Of a stretch of DNA of 64,000 nt, positions 10,801-22,496 are shown piece by piece. The translations under genes and the position numbers were made by a program. Source of the stretch: Trileptium ribeirensis (Eukaryota > Nematoda > Enoplea > Enoplida > Thoracostomopsidae); contig JASANE010005223.1 of the NCBI GenBank assembly GCA_030248225.1, positions 1 to 64,000 on the forward strand, given 5' to 3'. The notes below the pieces were generated by a model. That model had not been told where the DNA came from and did not search any database. It saw nothing but the letters and a program-made list of their open reading frames with translations. Position 1 is the first letter of the stretch. The number at the start of each line of letters is the position of its first letter.

Positions 10801-13202
10801 CTGGTATATCTCGTCAACTATTCATGCAACATGGTTTCTTTTCTGGTGGTTTTGTCAGTTGATGATCAATATTATAGCTGTGTACGTCTCACTAAATTTA
10901 TATTCAGCACTCAGAACTCACCAGATGGCGATGAAACAAACCACTAGTAGCATTAAATAATTATCGCTCAATTTTCGGAATCGTCAGACATTTACAGTTT
11001 GCGGTGTTTCGTGTTAAAAATTTGCAAAACTACTCGGCGTAGAAATTAGCAAATTGGGGATAGCTTATTTTTTCTATTCTATCTCAGTTTCTTATATCCA
11101 AAGTTGCGAAGAACTTGCATGTGATGGGCAGAGCAGAAATATCGATTTTAGGAATTTCATCATGTTATTGTGTGTTTTACTTGGAAATAGTGCCTATTAA
11201 GGCTATAATCCACACTGAATACTATGGTTTTATTATCTAGAGCCGAATTTGCTGTATGTTATAAGGTTTCAGAGAGGTCTGTAATTTTACGGTTGACGAA
11301 TTCGACTTCCAAAATGTAGTCTGTCTTCATTTCTTTGATTGTATATTGCGTATAGGGCATCGAGAATGGACTATAATAGGTTTTTGGTACGCGGAATACT
11401 ATTTAGAGTCCAACATTGAATATTTCGTGCCTTTTCAGATGTTTTCCTTGGGTTTAGGGTCGATGATGCCGATTTGCAAAATTCTATCATTACTCGTTTG
11501 GCAGTGTTTTGCGTGTAGATTATCAAAATGGTATATCTAGTAGTTTTTAAAAGCAGTCTTGCTTCGGCTGTATAACCGGGTTCTGGTGTACATATAAAGG
11601 TACTATATACTAATAATCCTTTTTCAAATTATATTCCCTGGTGGGAATGTTATACCAACACCTGTCGTGTTTTATAGTACAATCGCAACATAATATCATA
11701 AAATTCCTATATTTACTATCCGGTTTTTATTTTTGTCTTTGCTTATAAATTTGACAGTGTTACAGATTAGACAAGTTTATGGAAGACGAAGAAGAAGTTT
11801 GGGAAGAATTGGAGGACTGCTTTGAAAGAAAGTAAGTCTATTTTATATTGATTTGAGCAAACCATAGTTATGTGTGACCTTATAATATCGGAAAACAAGT
11901 GACAATATATAAATTCTTGATGCTTTCGGTGATACCAAAACTCAATTACTGGTATATGATTGGCAGATTTATTTTTTAATTTACAAAATCGACACATAAG
12001 TTGTAGGCAAAGTCAAGATAAACCCTGCTAGAGTCAAAGCTTGCAAGCGTGATTTTCCGCTTTTACAAATACACAGTTTACCTAAAGCCTGAGATTAATA
12101 AAAGTCGGCTGTCGTACAACATTCGATCAAAGTTACGAATGCATGTTTTTGGGAAAATCGTCACTATTGCGTTCGCTGTTGATATAGATACCAACAAAGA
12201 GAAAATTTTTATCCATAAGTATCATTTCTCTTAATCTAAACTCCACAGAAAAGTCCGTTAGAAGAAGACGTCTCTGCTCGACTCTCTCTTGAAATATTTT
12301 CCTTAGACTGTCTAAAGATGCAACTTAGAAGTTGCTTTCTACATCTTGTACCATGTCAATAGCATTTATATGCTTTTTGTAGAAAGAAAAACTTATACGT
12401 TATAATCCGGTATGATTATTAAATTTGGACAATATGGAAAACTAATATTGTTAAACTTCAGTCGAATTTCCGCTCAAGTAGAAAATATAATGCTGTTTCA
12501 CAGAAAATTTTATGATTGTAGCACTTCTCCTTCTGATTAGAAATAGTTTACAATGATTTAACTTCGCTGAAAATGATAATAAAGAATTTGTCACCTGTTA
12601 GCAAATAAACGTTCTCTATAGCAGTTTTTTGCTTTCCTCTTATATAAGGCGGTGTTGTTTATGTTACAATACAAAACAACCAAAAGTAATTATAAGTAAT
12701 ATATCCCGGATTCACGACGCGTGTAACTGATAGACGTGCTGCCGATTCTCCATTATTTACACTAAAATTATCATAAATAATGCTTGATGGATAACAGTGC
12801 AGCCAACATTGATTTTCGCTGCATTATATAAAGTATTTTAGAGAAATAACCGGGTAGCATTAATATAAACCAGCTATTGTTGCGCAACAGCAAATTTGGA
12901 AGTCGAAAGCCCTGCCGTGTGCCCGGTTATTTAGATTTTCGCTATAGGCGAAAATGACCCTAGATCTAATTATACCTACGGCTAGGTCCTATGGCCTGAT
13001 GGGCCTGATGGCTAGGCCCTATGCCGTTGTCTTCGCCTACTGTCAATTCCAACTTTTAATTAAGAGTTTGGAGGATGCGTAATTGTGTATTTACAGTTGC
13101 AAATTCAAAGATGATGGAATGGGTGATAAAGAAGACAAAGCCGTTCAAAAATGTGCTGCTAAATACGGAATCGATCCGCGCGATCTTGAAGAATCTATGT
13201 GA
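1775..13202 (+). CDS. Gene 1: unrecognised cysteine-containing protein, 5' partial, at least 5 exons
   Basis: Joined exons are 1775-1843, 4825-4937, 7366-7435, 11766-11831 and 13097-13202. All four junctions keep frame (phases 2, 1, 2, 2), ending at TGA 13200-13202 with AATAAA about 40 bp later. This phase agreement over 11 kb is the main evidence for a real gene. The readable protein is about 137 residues: acidic and helical, with one strongly basic segment (KRKKRSTRVKRR). Cysteines sit in a recurring C-x(2)-K-x(1,2)-G-x-D pattern (CMMKEMGED, CMKGKGFD, CAAKYGID). The first exon seen opens with a partial codon, so a start exon, perhaps with a signal peptide, must lie upstream. I recognise no family. 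Secretion and proprotein cleavage are inferences only. By eye the Cys-Lys-Gly pattern recalls small helical carrier-type proteins, which is not enough to assign it. Confidence 0.65.
1949..2731 (+). repeat. Tandem repeat of about 220 bp in the first visible intron of gene 1
   Basis: The marker TGTATTACGG occurs at about 1951, 2072, 2305 and 2523, giving one short unit (about 120 bp) followed by units of about 232, 218 and 210 bp. A full unit runs through ACATACAATGTGAACCAGA, GTTTGGTACCTACAAATAT and GTGTGGCGCCACGACATTAC. The third unit lacks the GATTCGATCGC stretch. Copies are nearly identical, so the expansion is recent. Confidence 0.85.
2732..4824. other. Intron sequence of gene 1, no element recognised
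   Basis: Short open frames occur on both strands at 2720-3520 and 3660-3970, but none has convincing splice sites or a recognisable product. I see no gene here. Confidence 0.35.
4825..4937 (+). CDS. Gene 1 exon with dibasic segment
   Basis: The acceptor TTATAATTTTAG precedes 4825 and the donor GTACAC follows 4937. The exon begins CPSCTKLQQLENMS, continues through PMKRKKRSTRVKRRAMQ and ends DDSFE plus one base. It carries a C-x-x-C pair and two stretches matching the furin-type rule R-x-K/R-R (RKKR before S, VKRR before A). Confidence 0.6.
4938..7365. other. Intron of gene 1, AT-rich
   Basis: Bounded by donor GTACAC and acceptor TTTCAG. No repeat or gene was recognised inside. Confidence 0.45.
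7366..7435 (+). CDS. Gene 1 exon
   Basis: The acceptor GATTTATTTCAG precedes 7366 and the donor GTAAGC follows 7435. Its first two bases complete the Glu codon left by the previous exon. It reads FDNCMKGKGFDLSDRKFEK then QMD plus two bases. Confidence 0.65.
8299..8468 (+). mobile_element. MITE family A, shortened copy
   Basis: It shares the TAGACAGGTACGGCA start and the AATTTTTGCTAAAATTTTCC middle, and ends CCCTCTATGGACACCTGTCA. It lies in the 4.3-kb intron of gene 1 (7436-11765) and lacks the GGGTAAATATGG block seen in the copy at 131-395. Confidence 0.5.
9103..9336. mobile_element. Possible MITE with TTCACATTGCG inverted ends
   Basis: The left end has GTGATCACATTGCG; the right end has CGCAATGTGAACAGGTC. 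The interior repeats GGATCGCATCGG and TCGGACTGG-like blocks. The inverted ends are imperfect and I found no matching target duplication. Confidence 0.45.
10270..11010 (+). repeat. Dispersed repeat B, copy 1
   Basis: It aligns collinearly with 57780-58410. Shared landmarks are TATTATGGATTGCATCTCAACAAATG (there TGTTATGGAGTGTATCTCGACAAATG), ATCTCTATAAAAGATTGTA, CGAAAGCGGTCTTT, ACGGCAATA, TATATCTCGTCAACTAT and TGGCGATGA. Both copies are on the plus strand and diverged. No open frame is conserved, so the element type is unknown. Confidence 0.6.
11130..11500 (+). repeat. Repeat C (about 165-bp unit), short copy
   Basis: Units carry a CTGAATACTATGGTTTTATT block, a TTCAGATGTTTTCCTTGGGT block and a GATTTGCAAAATTC-type end. 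The same unit forms a five-copy array at 38640-39590. It lies just after repeat B within the same intron of gene 1. Confidence 0.55.
11766..11831 (+). CDS. Gene 1 acidic exon
   Basis: The acceptor GTGTTACAG precedes 11766 and the near-consensus donor GTAAGT follows 11831. It completes a Gln codon, then reads LDKFMEDEEEVWEELEDCF followed by ER and two bases. It is strongly acidic and probably helical. Confidence 0.65.
12935..12955. other. Perfect 8-bp hairpin
   Basis: ATTTTCGC, loop TATAG, GCGAAAAT. It is followed at about 12991-13022 by a short duplication of GGCCTGATGG. It lies 140 bp before the acceptor of the last exon of gene 1. Confidence 0.5.
13097..13202 (+). CDS. Gene 1 terminal exon
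   Basis: The acceptor TGTATTTACAG precedes 13097. After completing an Asn codon it reads CKFKDDGMGDKEDKAVQKC, then AAKYGIDPRDLEESM and TGA. It contains the best-formed copy of the repeated motif (CAAKYGIDPRD). Confidence 0.7.
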
Positions 13203-13241
13203 AACTCTCAAACCCAAATTATTTCATTAATTTATATTATA

Positions 13242-13247
13242 AATAAA
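13242..13247 (+). promoter_or_regulatory. Poly(A) signal of gene 1
   Basis: A canonical AATAAA lies 40 bases after the TGA of the terminal exon, in AT-rich 3' UTR-like sequence. Confidence 0.6.
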
Positions 13248-13979
13248 AATTAATACAGTTATAACTCTTCACGGCTGGGACACTGTGTCAACTAAAGCAC
13301 CTTGCTAACCATATCTGCTACATTTCCAACACAATATATAAATGATATGTTGGTTCCCGTATTGCCACTTTGGGATTTTACAATTTCACTGCGATTTGGA
13401 ACTGACGTGCCATGAAAGCTTCGAACATATTTAAGCAAGAATGAATCTAGACATTTTTCTTTTGGTACGAAATCTTGTGATGCCGTAGCCTATGCGTGCG
13501 TGTACTGCAGATTTCATTCCGAAATTTCAAATATGATTATGAAAAAGCAGGAAAACATTTTTCGCATCAGCAGAATCTGCCAATCTTCGGGCTTCATAAC
13601 TCTTTACCAGATTGTTAGATTTTCGCGATTTTTTTATTCGACGCGTAATTAATTGTGGTTGTGCACTTGCTTTCTATTAGGGCAGCTCCCATTATTTCTA
13701 ACTTAATTTCCACAAGACCGACACGAATTGAAGACTTTCTGATTTTGGTCATTTGGATTCACGCAACATTTTATGCTATAACTATTACCAGAGGCATCGG
13801 ATCCAAAAATAGAAATTCTCATTGAATCGAGAGCTACGACTATTTTTCTCAGAGGCGCCGATTTCGAGCTGGGAGCTACAGTTTCACAAATAAACCCCGA
13901 AAATGACATTTTCAACAGCTTGTTGTTGGTGAATAAAGATTATTTAACCTGTGTTTTCAGTGTTTTAACCCCTGGCGGG

Positions 13980-15570
13980 ATGTCCAAAAAGACACACTTT
14001 CGTGACACAGATGGATTTGAAACCAAGTGGCTTATTTCTGGAAACGGGAAATATTTTTTCCATTGGAATTGAAAGTAGGAGCTGAGTCAAATGAAGTGAA
14101 AATCTGCTAAATCGATAGATGGTTTAAGGATGCGAGCGTAGGTTTTCATATAAATTCTGTAGCGCCTTAACTCTTGAGCTGATTCGGCAGATTTTTACAT
14201 CAATCATCTCAGGTTAATAGCGTATAAAATTGAAATATTTTTTCAGTAAAATTTTCCGCACCGAGCTAGCTCCACTGGTACGTAACCCAAAAAATCGAAG
14301 AAATGTCATAAAATGGCCTAAATGGGTATTTTCTGGAGCTAAACTTTATTGTTTTATCGTGCCAGCAGTAAAACTATATATAATTGTATTATAAATGTTC
14401 AGCAGTTCAAAAACTTGCAATATAGCTAATGCAATAACGGGGCGCTGTTGCATTACATAACTTTCAAACGTAATTCCTTACGACCCCACCTATCACCTCA
14501 AAGGTAGAGCAAAATTTTCGATTTTAATTAATTTTGTACGATAATACCCAAGAAGTTATGGAGCTTGTTATGCTACAGGTGGGCTTTAGGGATGTGTTCG
14601 GGTCACGGCTGATTGATTGAGCACGTGGTCTAAATGTTACTACGTTTTAGGTTCCCAGGAACGTTAGCTCGGTCACCAGCTCGCAGTCAAAACAGTCCAC
14701 ACCGTTAATACCTATTCTGGTCTCACTTAGAGGTTTGTTTGAAAAGACCCACATTTTTAATACCGATCGATTTGAAAGCTCACGGCATGATTTTTAAACT
14801 GGCAAGTTTTTCTCAGTGTAAATGTTTTATATTCCACCCTACCGCAGTGATGAGCTAAGTGAAATGGTTTGAAAATATACTAAATCAGTTGACGGGTTAG
14901 CGTCGACGTTCACATAAATGGTGTAGCTAACTCATGAGCCGAATTTTCAAATGATTCGACTCAGTTTATAGGCATATATTTAAAATTTACGGAAAATTTT
15001 CGACACATGGGTGGAATCAGTGTTAGGTATCCCAAAAAATCCGCGAAATTGGGTATTTTAGGCATGAGGCTTTTTCAATTAGACAAATTTTGATTTGATC
15101 AATTTTAAAGATACAAAAATTTTAGTACCGTGAGCTCCATTACAGATGGATATGTTCAGATTCAGCAGTCGAGCTGCGTCAAAAAATGTTCATTTCGTCC
15201 ACTTTGTCGAATTTTGTTCCCAATGGTATTTCCAACCAAAAGTCCTCGATAAATCTATTTTTATATGTAATAGATCGACGTGACGCTGCTGCATTACGCA
15301 CTTCCACAAACGTAATGCCCATACGACCCCGGCTATCGTGACTTCAAGGGCGGACCTAATGGGTTCCAATTTCTATTTTTCTGTTGATTCGGGTCAAGCC
15401 CAAGAAATTACGGAGCTTAGCAAGCCGCACACAGGATGTGTTCTGATCCTGCCGGACGGGTTGCTCACGTAACCTAAGAGGTGCTACCTTTGATGTCCCC
15501 AGGGAGGTCGGCTCCGTCACCTGCTCACAGGCCAAAGAGACCATACCGCTATTCCCTACCCTCGTTTAAC
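13980..15570 (+). repeat. Two-copy tandem repeat, period about 0.84 kb
   Basis: The block holding CGACCCC at 14481 recurs at 15324. Both copies proceed through GATTTGAAA, AAGTGAAATGGT-like, AACTCATGAGC and CCCAAAAAATC blocks, then AAACGTAAT, ACGACCCC, AGAAGTTATGGAGCTT or AGAAATTACGGAGCTT, and a CAGGGA/CAGGAA GGTC-rich end. The copies are clearly diverged. No coding capacity is apparent. Confidence 0.6.
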
Positions 15571-15599
15571 CGCGAAGTGTATTGAATCGGTATTTGGAT

Positions 15600-18500
15600 T
15601 AATTTTTCTATTTTACTGAACAGTTAATTTATTTAGCCTGTGGCCAAACTAGGGTTCGACAGATCCTTTGACGTTTAACGTCGAATTCGTGTGTAATATG
15701 TTATGCTGGGTGCTTAGCGAAACTTATAATTTTGCGGTAACTTTTGCTTATCAGTCGCACGAGTCGTACTCACACAGTAATTTTTTAACACAATTATGAA
15801 ATCGACGAGTCACGCTAAGGTTTGCTTCTTCAATGCGCGTGTCAAACCTGAACGTGGGTGGTCGATAGGGGTGACAGATTTCAAACCCCTTCGAATATCA
15901 TCGCTACTCGGGTCAGCAAAACACTTGGACACATTGGGTTTGATTGAGCATTTATTGATGAGTCAAAATCGGATATGGACAAAAACATACTGTACGGGCG
16001 AATACAATAGGTACAATGTCAATAGTATGGTACGCTATTCGGGGAATGAGCAGGGTGTCAAACGGGGTAAGTTGCGGAGTCATCGCGTTTTTCATTGAAC
16101 TCTCACAGCTGATTCAAATCACGGCGTAAACTGCTAAGCCTTTTCTAATGACAGCTGCGCTTACCTTACTCATTAAAAATGGGTCAAATCCAAAGCAAAT
16201 ACCGGTAAGTAATACGGATCGTACAACGGTTAGTTATCGATAGAGAGGCGCCATTCAACTAACTACTCGCTCGGCACTACGATTGCTACTAGATGGTACT
16301 CCGATAAAACAACAGGTTCAAGTAAGTGAAAGGCGGTAATATAACTGGTAGAAATGAGACATACGGGACGAAGCGTACGAAGTGGGATTGCGGGTCTCAA
16401 TCTTGCTCATCCTAATCACGACTATGGTACATGATAAATGAATATTCGTAAATACGGTAGAGCAGCGGTTAGATTACCATACGACAAAATGTTATACCAA
16501 ACGATTAATGATACATATCGATATAACAGTCAGTTTGGGAGACGATCATTAGTACGACTAATAATTTTTCTCTGGTGCGACAATGGTACGATATCATTTT
16601 TCCTACTCGCATACATACATACGTACGGTGACCATATGTATAAGATAAAATTTTCAGCAGGTTGCTCCTATATAACTGGTTAATTTTGGGTCCAATTCTC
16701 TATAAAACTATTCCTCAAGCACGGCAACAAAACGATAAATTCGGACCTTAAATCGAGGCTCATTTGTGACCTAAATAACTGCAAAGACAGACTTTTGCGT
16801 GTCCATAAACATGAGCTGAAATGAGACTAAGATTGGTCGAGTAGAGTTATCTTCTAAATCGCTGATGGGTCCGGGCAGACTGAGGTTGAGACCGAATTTC
16901 TAACATTTTTCAGCTTTCCCTAATCCAAAATTACTACTAAAATTTACTATGTGTGGGGTATATATGATTTAACTCGTAATTTCATCTAGCTTACTGCGGA
17001 CTCCTAATAACCTTACGAAAGGGTTGAAGGCATTACGTGACCTTCAACTTCCACGGCTACAATAAACATGTGGATTAACTCTGGCTTCGGCTATAACTTT
17101 ATCAAAAGGTACTGCTCCAAAACTGGATGCAGATTTAAGGTTTTCAAGTACATTGTGTACTGATTGTAGCGGTCAATCTGGACCAAAGGTTTATACTATT
17201 TTGACGCTTTGCTTATCCGGGTCACCAGACGGATAATAATCATAGTGATTCGTCTTGTGACAGTTTTCCTTGATCTATGACACTAAACGATACGCTTAAA
17301 CGCGCAAGTAGGCCACTACTGAAGTAATGAGCCGTTTTGGGGCATTCCTAATTTCTGCTGGTTCAAATAGACTAACAAACTTGGCTTGCTTTGATTTGAT
17401 TTTCTGTACTAATTTACTATCTTAATTTACTTCCTCAACGTGGAAATTGTACTGAAGCGGTCGAATCGTTCATTATTGCTACTACACGGCGGTACTAATG
17501 TGGGCCAAAGAACAAGCTCAGGCGAGTCCCTAACTTACGACACAATCTATAAATTCTCTGGGTTCAATTAACTGATGCCGAAAAGCAGCTGCGCATTATC
17601 ATTATACAAATTTCATGCCAATTTCAGGGCATAGGGGCGAGGGTTAAGATCGTATTCAGGTACCTACAAATTTGATTAAAGCTAGACCTATGCGTGGCTA
17701 TGCCTCTTAGGTCATCGGTACCATCCTAAAAGCACTGAAGCTTAAGTTATTTTGACTTGAAAACGGCTCTCGAAAAGCCCTCTACTCGTTACTAACATGT
17801 CGGTTGTGCTAATAGCGCTTCCTACTCGGTGAAACAAGTCTATGAGCGGCGACCCCGGTTGTCGGGACAATCGTAACAGATCTACTAACTGAAATTCACT
17901 CTATTTGTATCCTCAGATTGTTCGGGTTCCTAGTTTTCGACCAAAATTTTAAGTCTAACTCTATAGGGGCTAGGAAGAACCTATATTCTCGATATCTTCC
18001 TAATTTGCCCGTTCTTCTCTGTGAAATTTTGCACAGGGGCTGGGCTTAACCTTATTTATCGATTTACTATGACCGGGTCAATGGTCCTAATAGAAATTGA
18101 TCCGTCGGCCGAGACCCGATATGACGTCTAGCGACATCGTCAATTTTAGATACACAAAAGTTTGCCACTGCTGTTAAATTTACCAACACTAGTAAATTTA
18201 ATATTTTCATTGCAGCGGCCGTATACCGGAGATTCGAGTCTCCGACGGCTTTCGTGCTGCATTACTGCCTATACTCAGAGAAGGGAGAGAAATAAAGCTG
18301 AAAGCTTGGAAAATGTGTGCAAAAGCATGACCAAAACCTATCTATGAAACTATAAGTATATCTACATACCGCAATGAATTCTATGAAATTTGTGTACACC
18401 CTGGGCGGAATTTGCTCTGCTCGGGTCCATATTTTTTATAACTTTTTAACGGGCCATGGCTTCGCCGGGCTTGACAGCTCAAACAGAAGGCCTAACGGCC

Positions 18501-20950
18501 TCTATTTTTATGATAAAAATTGAACAAATTCCTTCAAGAAACTTTGAGTTATGGACATTTGAAATTTTGGGTAGGGGCGGACCCCTATCGGGCCGTCGGG
18601 TTTGTGATTCCGACTTGATAATGTTGGGTTTTAGAGTGGTGTCCGGTAGCGCACATTCCTACGAAAAAACCGCCAGAGTTTCAACAAATTTCCAGAAGGG
18701 AATCTTAAAATATTTTCAATTTTATATTTTCGACGGGAGCAAGCCCCATCAAGGCCGTCGGGTTCGGTATTCCAATGAGATATTTGACCATTTTAAGCTA
18801 AATACCGACGGCGGGGACCCTTATCTAGGTCCACGTAAAATTACAGCCAATTCCGTAGGGTAATTCTTGAGATCCATTAGATTTTCACTCAGATTGAGCA
18901 GTCTCGGTCATCAATCATTAGCGTTGCGAATAGGGTGGCCGATTTGTTAAGCTACTTGGCTCGGAAATTCGGAATTCTGAAATTTGCGTCACTACTGATA
19001 TCCTAATAAAGTTCGGCAAGGTCCTCGTAAGTAAGTTTATCATAAAACATGGGCTTTAACTTCGGGTTTCTGTCAGCGAGTACTTACTGACAACCAAGGG
19101 CGCGTTTGACACATTGATTAAAAACCAGCAAAACACAAAAACAAATCACCTATCAAAACTTAATAAAACGACTGGATAAGGACGATACGGAGCGTTCATT
19201 TCAATCCAAAAATTTCTGCTATTTAACCTCGGTCGGGTCACGGAAGATATCCTAATTCCTAACTCGACTCAGGAAATCATGTAAAATGAGATTATGGGCG
19301 AGTGTCGCGCTTGTTTGTGCCTTAACTCATCGACCGAGGGAGGTTCGGTGTGACTTCGACTTTCAGATGAGTAACCATAAACGGCCAACGATGACCATGG
19401 ACATGCGGGACAAGCTAGGACGCGCAACTCTATCATGTAACCTAAAAGTATGGACAGGGAGTTCAGGGAGGCTTAGTCTTATAACTAATTAACACGCACT
19501 TCTCGCTTCTACATTTTCTATTCTTCGGGCCTATTCACTCTTAGCAACAGTAATAAAACCCTACATTAATTCTCTGTCCACACTTACGTGTTCGAATCCA
19601 TACGGTCAGCATCCATCGCCTATCCATCCATTCGCAAAGTCGAAACGGTAAACCAAACAACAAGAAATAGTCGCTAAATAACACAATAATTACTGAAGAG
19701 CGCCAGAGTCGGTGTGTAAAACGACCGCATTCTGCGTTGTCGAAGTCACACTGAACGCTGCAGAGCTAGTGCAGCTCTGCTTAAATACTGACGATTTCAA
19801 TATTTGAAATTTTAAATTTTTGTCCGTTAGAGTGCTTGGTCAGCACTTTTGGGGCGATTTGTCCCCATATTGTGATCCTGAAAGTAAATATTCTTATAGT
19901 AGCGAATTTTGATTAATTTTGGACCAATTTAATGTCCAAATCTTGTATAAGAAAAATAATTTATTACTATAAAACTTCCATGAGTTACTATAGAATCTTC
20001 TGGAAACTTTAAAATTTCCAATTTCCAAGTATAATCTTGTACCGATACGTGCTATTAAACAACTAACGCAGTATTAAGTCAACATTGAGCTTATTGGTAC
20101 AATAGTTTAAATTCCAGTGGTGGTGGTCCACATTAACTTCAAATTTCAAATCAATCTCATCAGCTGATAAGAAGTTTCTCGAAACTTCTTTATATAAACG
20201 CGGTCTAAATTTAATAAGAACCTTACCTCGACCATCTTTATTGACTTAATGAGTGCATTATAGACGCGTACCCCAGTATTGATAGCAAACGCGAATAAAC
20301 GCTGGACATCCACGGCCATCTAACAGACGCGATTTAGTGTTAGCTTAATACGATATACGACAATTTATTTTGGCTTTGTTTGCTAGTATTGACCTCCACA
20401 TCGATGAAGAAGCGTCGGCATTCTTATATTAATTTAATATTAGCTTATTTATTTACTTAACTAAATGTAGTATTAACTTGTATTATTGGGACTGGGGTTA
20501 AGCTGGAGAGACGCAGCTTAAGTAAACAAACGGAAACAAGCGAGAACAACGGGGTAAAAAGAGGGTGCAAATCAATCGGTGATGACCGGAGTGCCAAATA
20601 CAATTCGGATCCGGAGTCAGTGTGTCCGTCCGAACATTTCAGCATGTAACAGGTCCGTATTCGGACAACAAAAGGTACGGGCGGGCTCTCGGGGGGAGCC
20701 CATGACAAATTTTGCAAAAGTTGGGGTAATTTAAACGGTTCCCGCGGGCTCGGGGTACATTTTTCTGGGGTGTTATATATATTCGTACCAGTTTCAACAA
20801 GGGGAATCCAACGAGGGGTTACACGCCGGTCGGAACGTTATGCCTGTAATTTTCACGGGGAGAGGTACCTAAAAGTGGGCTGAGCGGGACACGTTCGGGC
20901 TTAAATTAAAGCCTCGGATCTGGGGACTACAACGATACCCTATACATATT
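15600..20950. other. Gene-free block of distinct texture
   Basis: By eye this block is less AT-rich than its neighbours and full of GGGTCAA, GGTCGGG and CGGTAC-type words. Open frames near 15796-16098 and 18456-18863 have no recognisable domains. The second carries a 162-bp-spaced duplication around GGCCGTCGGG (18591, 18753). It may be a long, heavily decayed repeat. Confidence 0.35.
19343..19760. repeat. Inverted repeat pair plus hairpin
   Basis: TTCGGTGTGACTTCGAC near 19344 is mirrored by GTCGAAGTCACACTGAA near 19739, with one mismatch in 17. The right arm abuts the hairpin GCAGAGCT-agtgc-AGCTCTGC (19760-19780). This could be the ends of a roughly 0.4-kb element; no target duplication was identified. 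Confidence 0.45.
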
Positions 20951-21340
20951 TTTGTGTTCATTATTCGTAGGGTTGTTTAATTAATGGTGTTTTGCTCGGT
21001 TACGTATACACTTATTAAACCATAAGTCCGTGGATCCGGGTCGGATCTCCACGAAACTGGTCTCATTAGAAAGAAGGCCATAAAATTCTCTATAAGAAAT
21101 GTTAAGTACTAAATCTTCGAATTCTCAACGGTTCCGGAGTTATGGGCCGGAGCCGATACTTTTGATACCAAATTTTCATAAATTTCGTCAACTTTATCTT
21201 TTATTTCGACCAGCGAGAATGAACGCTGATAACTGATAAAACTTTTGTTGCTGCAGTTTACCAGTGTAATTGCTAATATTGAACACTAGTAAACGATATT
21301 TCTCCTTTCTTGCTAAAATTCTCAAGAAATTCGCTCTTTT

Positions 21341-21417
21341 GCTGTTCGCTATAGTGCGAACAGCCATATTTGTGTGTTTCTCATTCTCGAGGACGGTCGT
21401 GACGGGTATCCGTCACG
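21341..21417. other. Two perfect hairpins in 77 bp
   Basis: Hairpin 1 is GCTGTTCGC, loop TATAGT, GCGAACAGC (21341-21364). Hairpin 2 is CGTGACGG, loop GTAT, CCGTCACG (21398-21417). No terminator-like T run follows. Function unknown. Confidence 0.5.
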
Positions 21418-21839
21418 GCCAGTCTTTCCTATGAAAAACCGAAGATTAAACTTTTATGGTCCTACCACGCGGCTATTCCTACATATCGGAGAATCGTACC
21501 GTTTTACTTATCTACGAGTCGAGTATGGCAAGGGCTCGCCACACTCGCATTTTCGACCTATAAAAGCATTGATTCACAAGCGTAAAATTCCCTAAATTTT
21601 TTTCTTAAAATCATCCCAAACAAGACAAGACATCATTCGACTATTAGTGCCTCCAAACTTATAAATTACAAAGGTATAATAAAACATAACAATTAGCATA
21701 TAAATGGCATAAAATTACATACTAATTGGTGCTTTTATGGCCATTACCACAACAAGAAAAAACGGTACAACAAGTACACGTCATGGTTACTGTAAAGATA
21801 GTATGGAATCATAGCAAAATATAGGCGCTTTTACGGCCT

Positions 21840-22140
21840 TTAACAATACGAACATATGGTATGAATATGGTACAACGATTATATATATATATATGATCAA
21901 CAAGTACTGTCGAAACAGGCTGCCAAATCGTGTACGTATGCCTAAGATACATATGAGTATCGACGATAATTCCAATGGTACACAAGTATATATGATACGA
22001 TCATAGTTATTCGAATCAAATTACATAACATGTGCCCTTATTGCCATAACAATATGGTTATAACAATGACGATAGAATGCAAGATATATACCAATGGGCA
22101 CCTTCATGGCGGTACAATCACTCTATATATATATATACGG
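21840..22140. repeat. AT microsatellites and loose repeats
   Basis: Two (TA)n runs near 21882-21894 and 22124-22138 lie among loosely repeated blocks of the form CTTTTAcGGCC / ACAACgaTTA / TGGTACAA. The units are too diverged to fix a period. Confidence 0.35.
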
Positions 22141-22496
22141 TTAAAGTACTTCGATCATTCTTCATCCCTGAAATGTTAATAACGATACCCTTTTCTTTTA
22201 TCAAAAACTGTCGGCGGTGCGGCCGAAATATGATGAAAATCTCTAGTTCGTAGCGAGGTAACGATTCGTGATTTGTGGTATATACATATACGGTTTATAA
22301 ATAAGGTAACGGCAGAGTCTTGCGGTCGGTTCGTATGTACGGGGAAAATCGGCTTATGTATTCGCTTGCGCAGAGAGGTCATAAATTGGTTCTAATTCCA
22401 TATACGTACGTATTTCGATGCAACGGTGGGTTTCGTACCCATTTGGGTCATCTCCGTTGGGTATTCTAAGTTGGAAGATACTCGCAGCTAAATTCG

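Noticed and set aside
15796..16098. 100-residue open frame on the plus strand
   Set aside because: Lies in the compositionally odd repeat-like block; no recognisable motif, and nothing else supports a gene.
18456..18863. 135-residue open frame on the plus strand
   Set aside because: Low-complexity repeated DNA with a duplicated GGCCGTCGGG block; no domain and no splice or poly(A) context.
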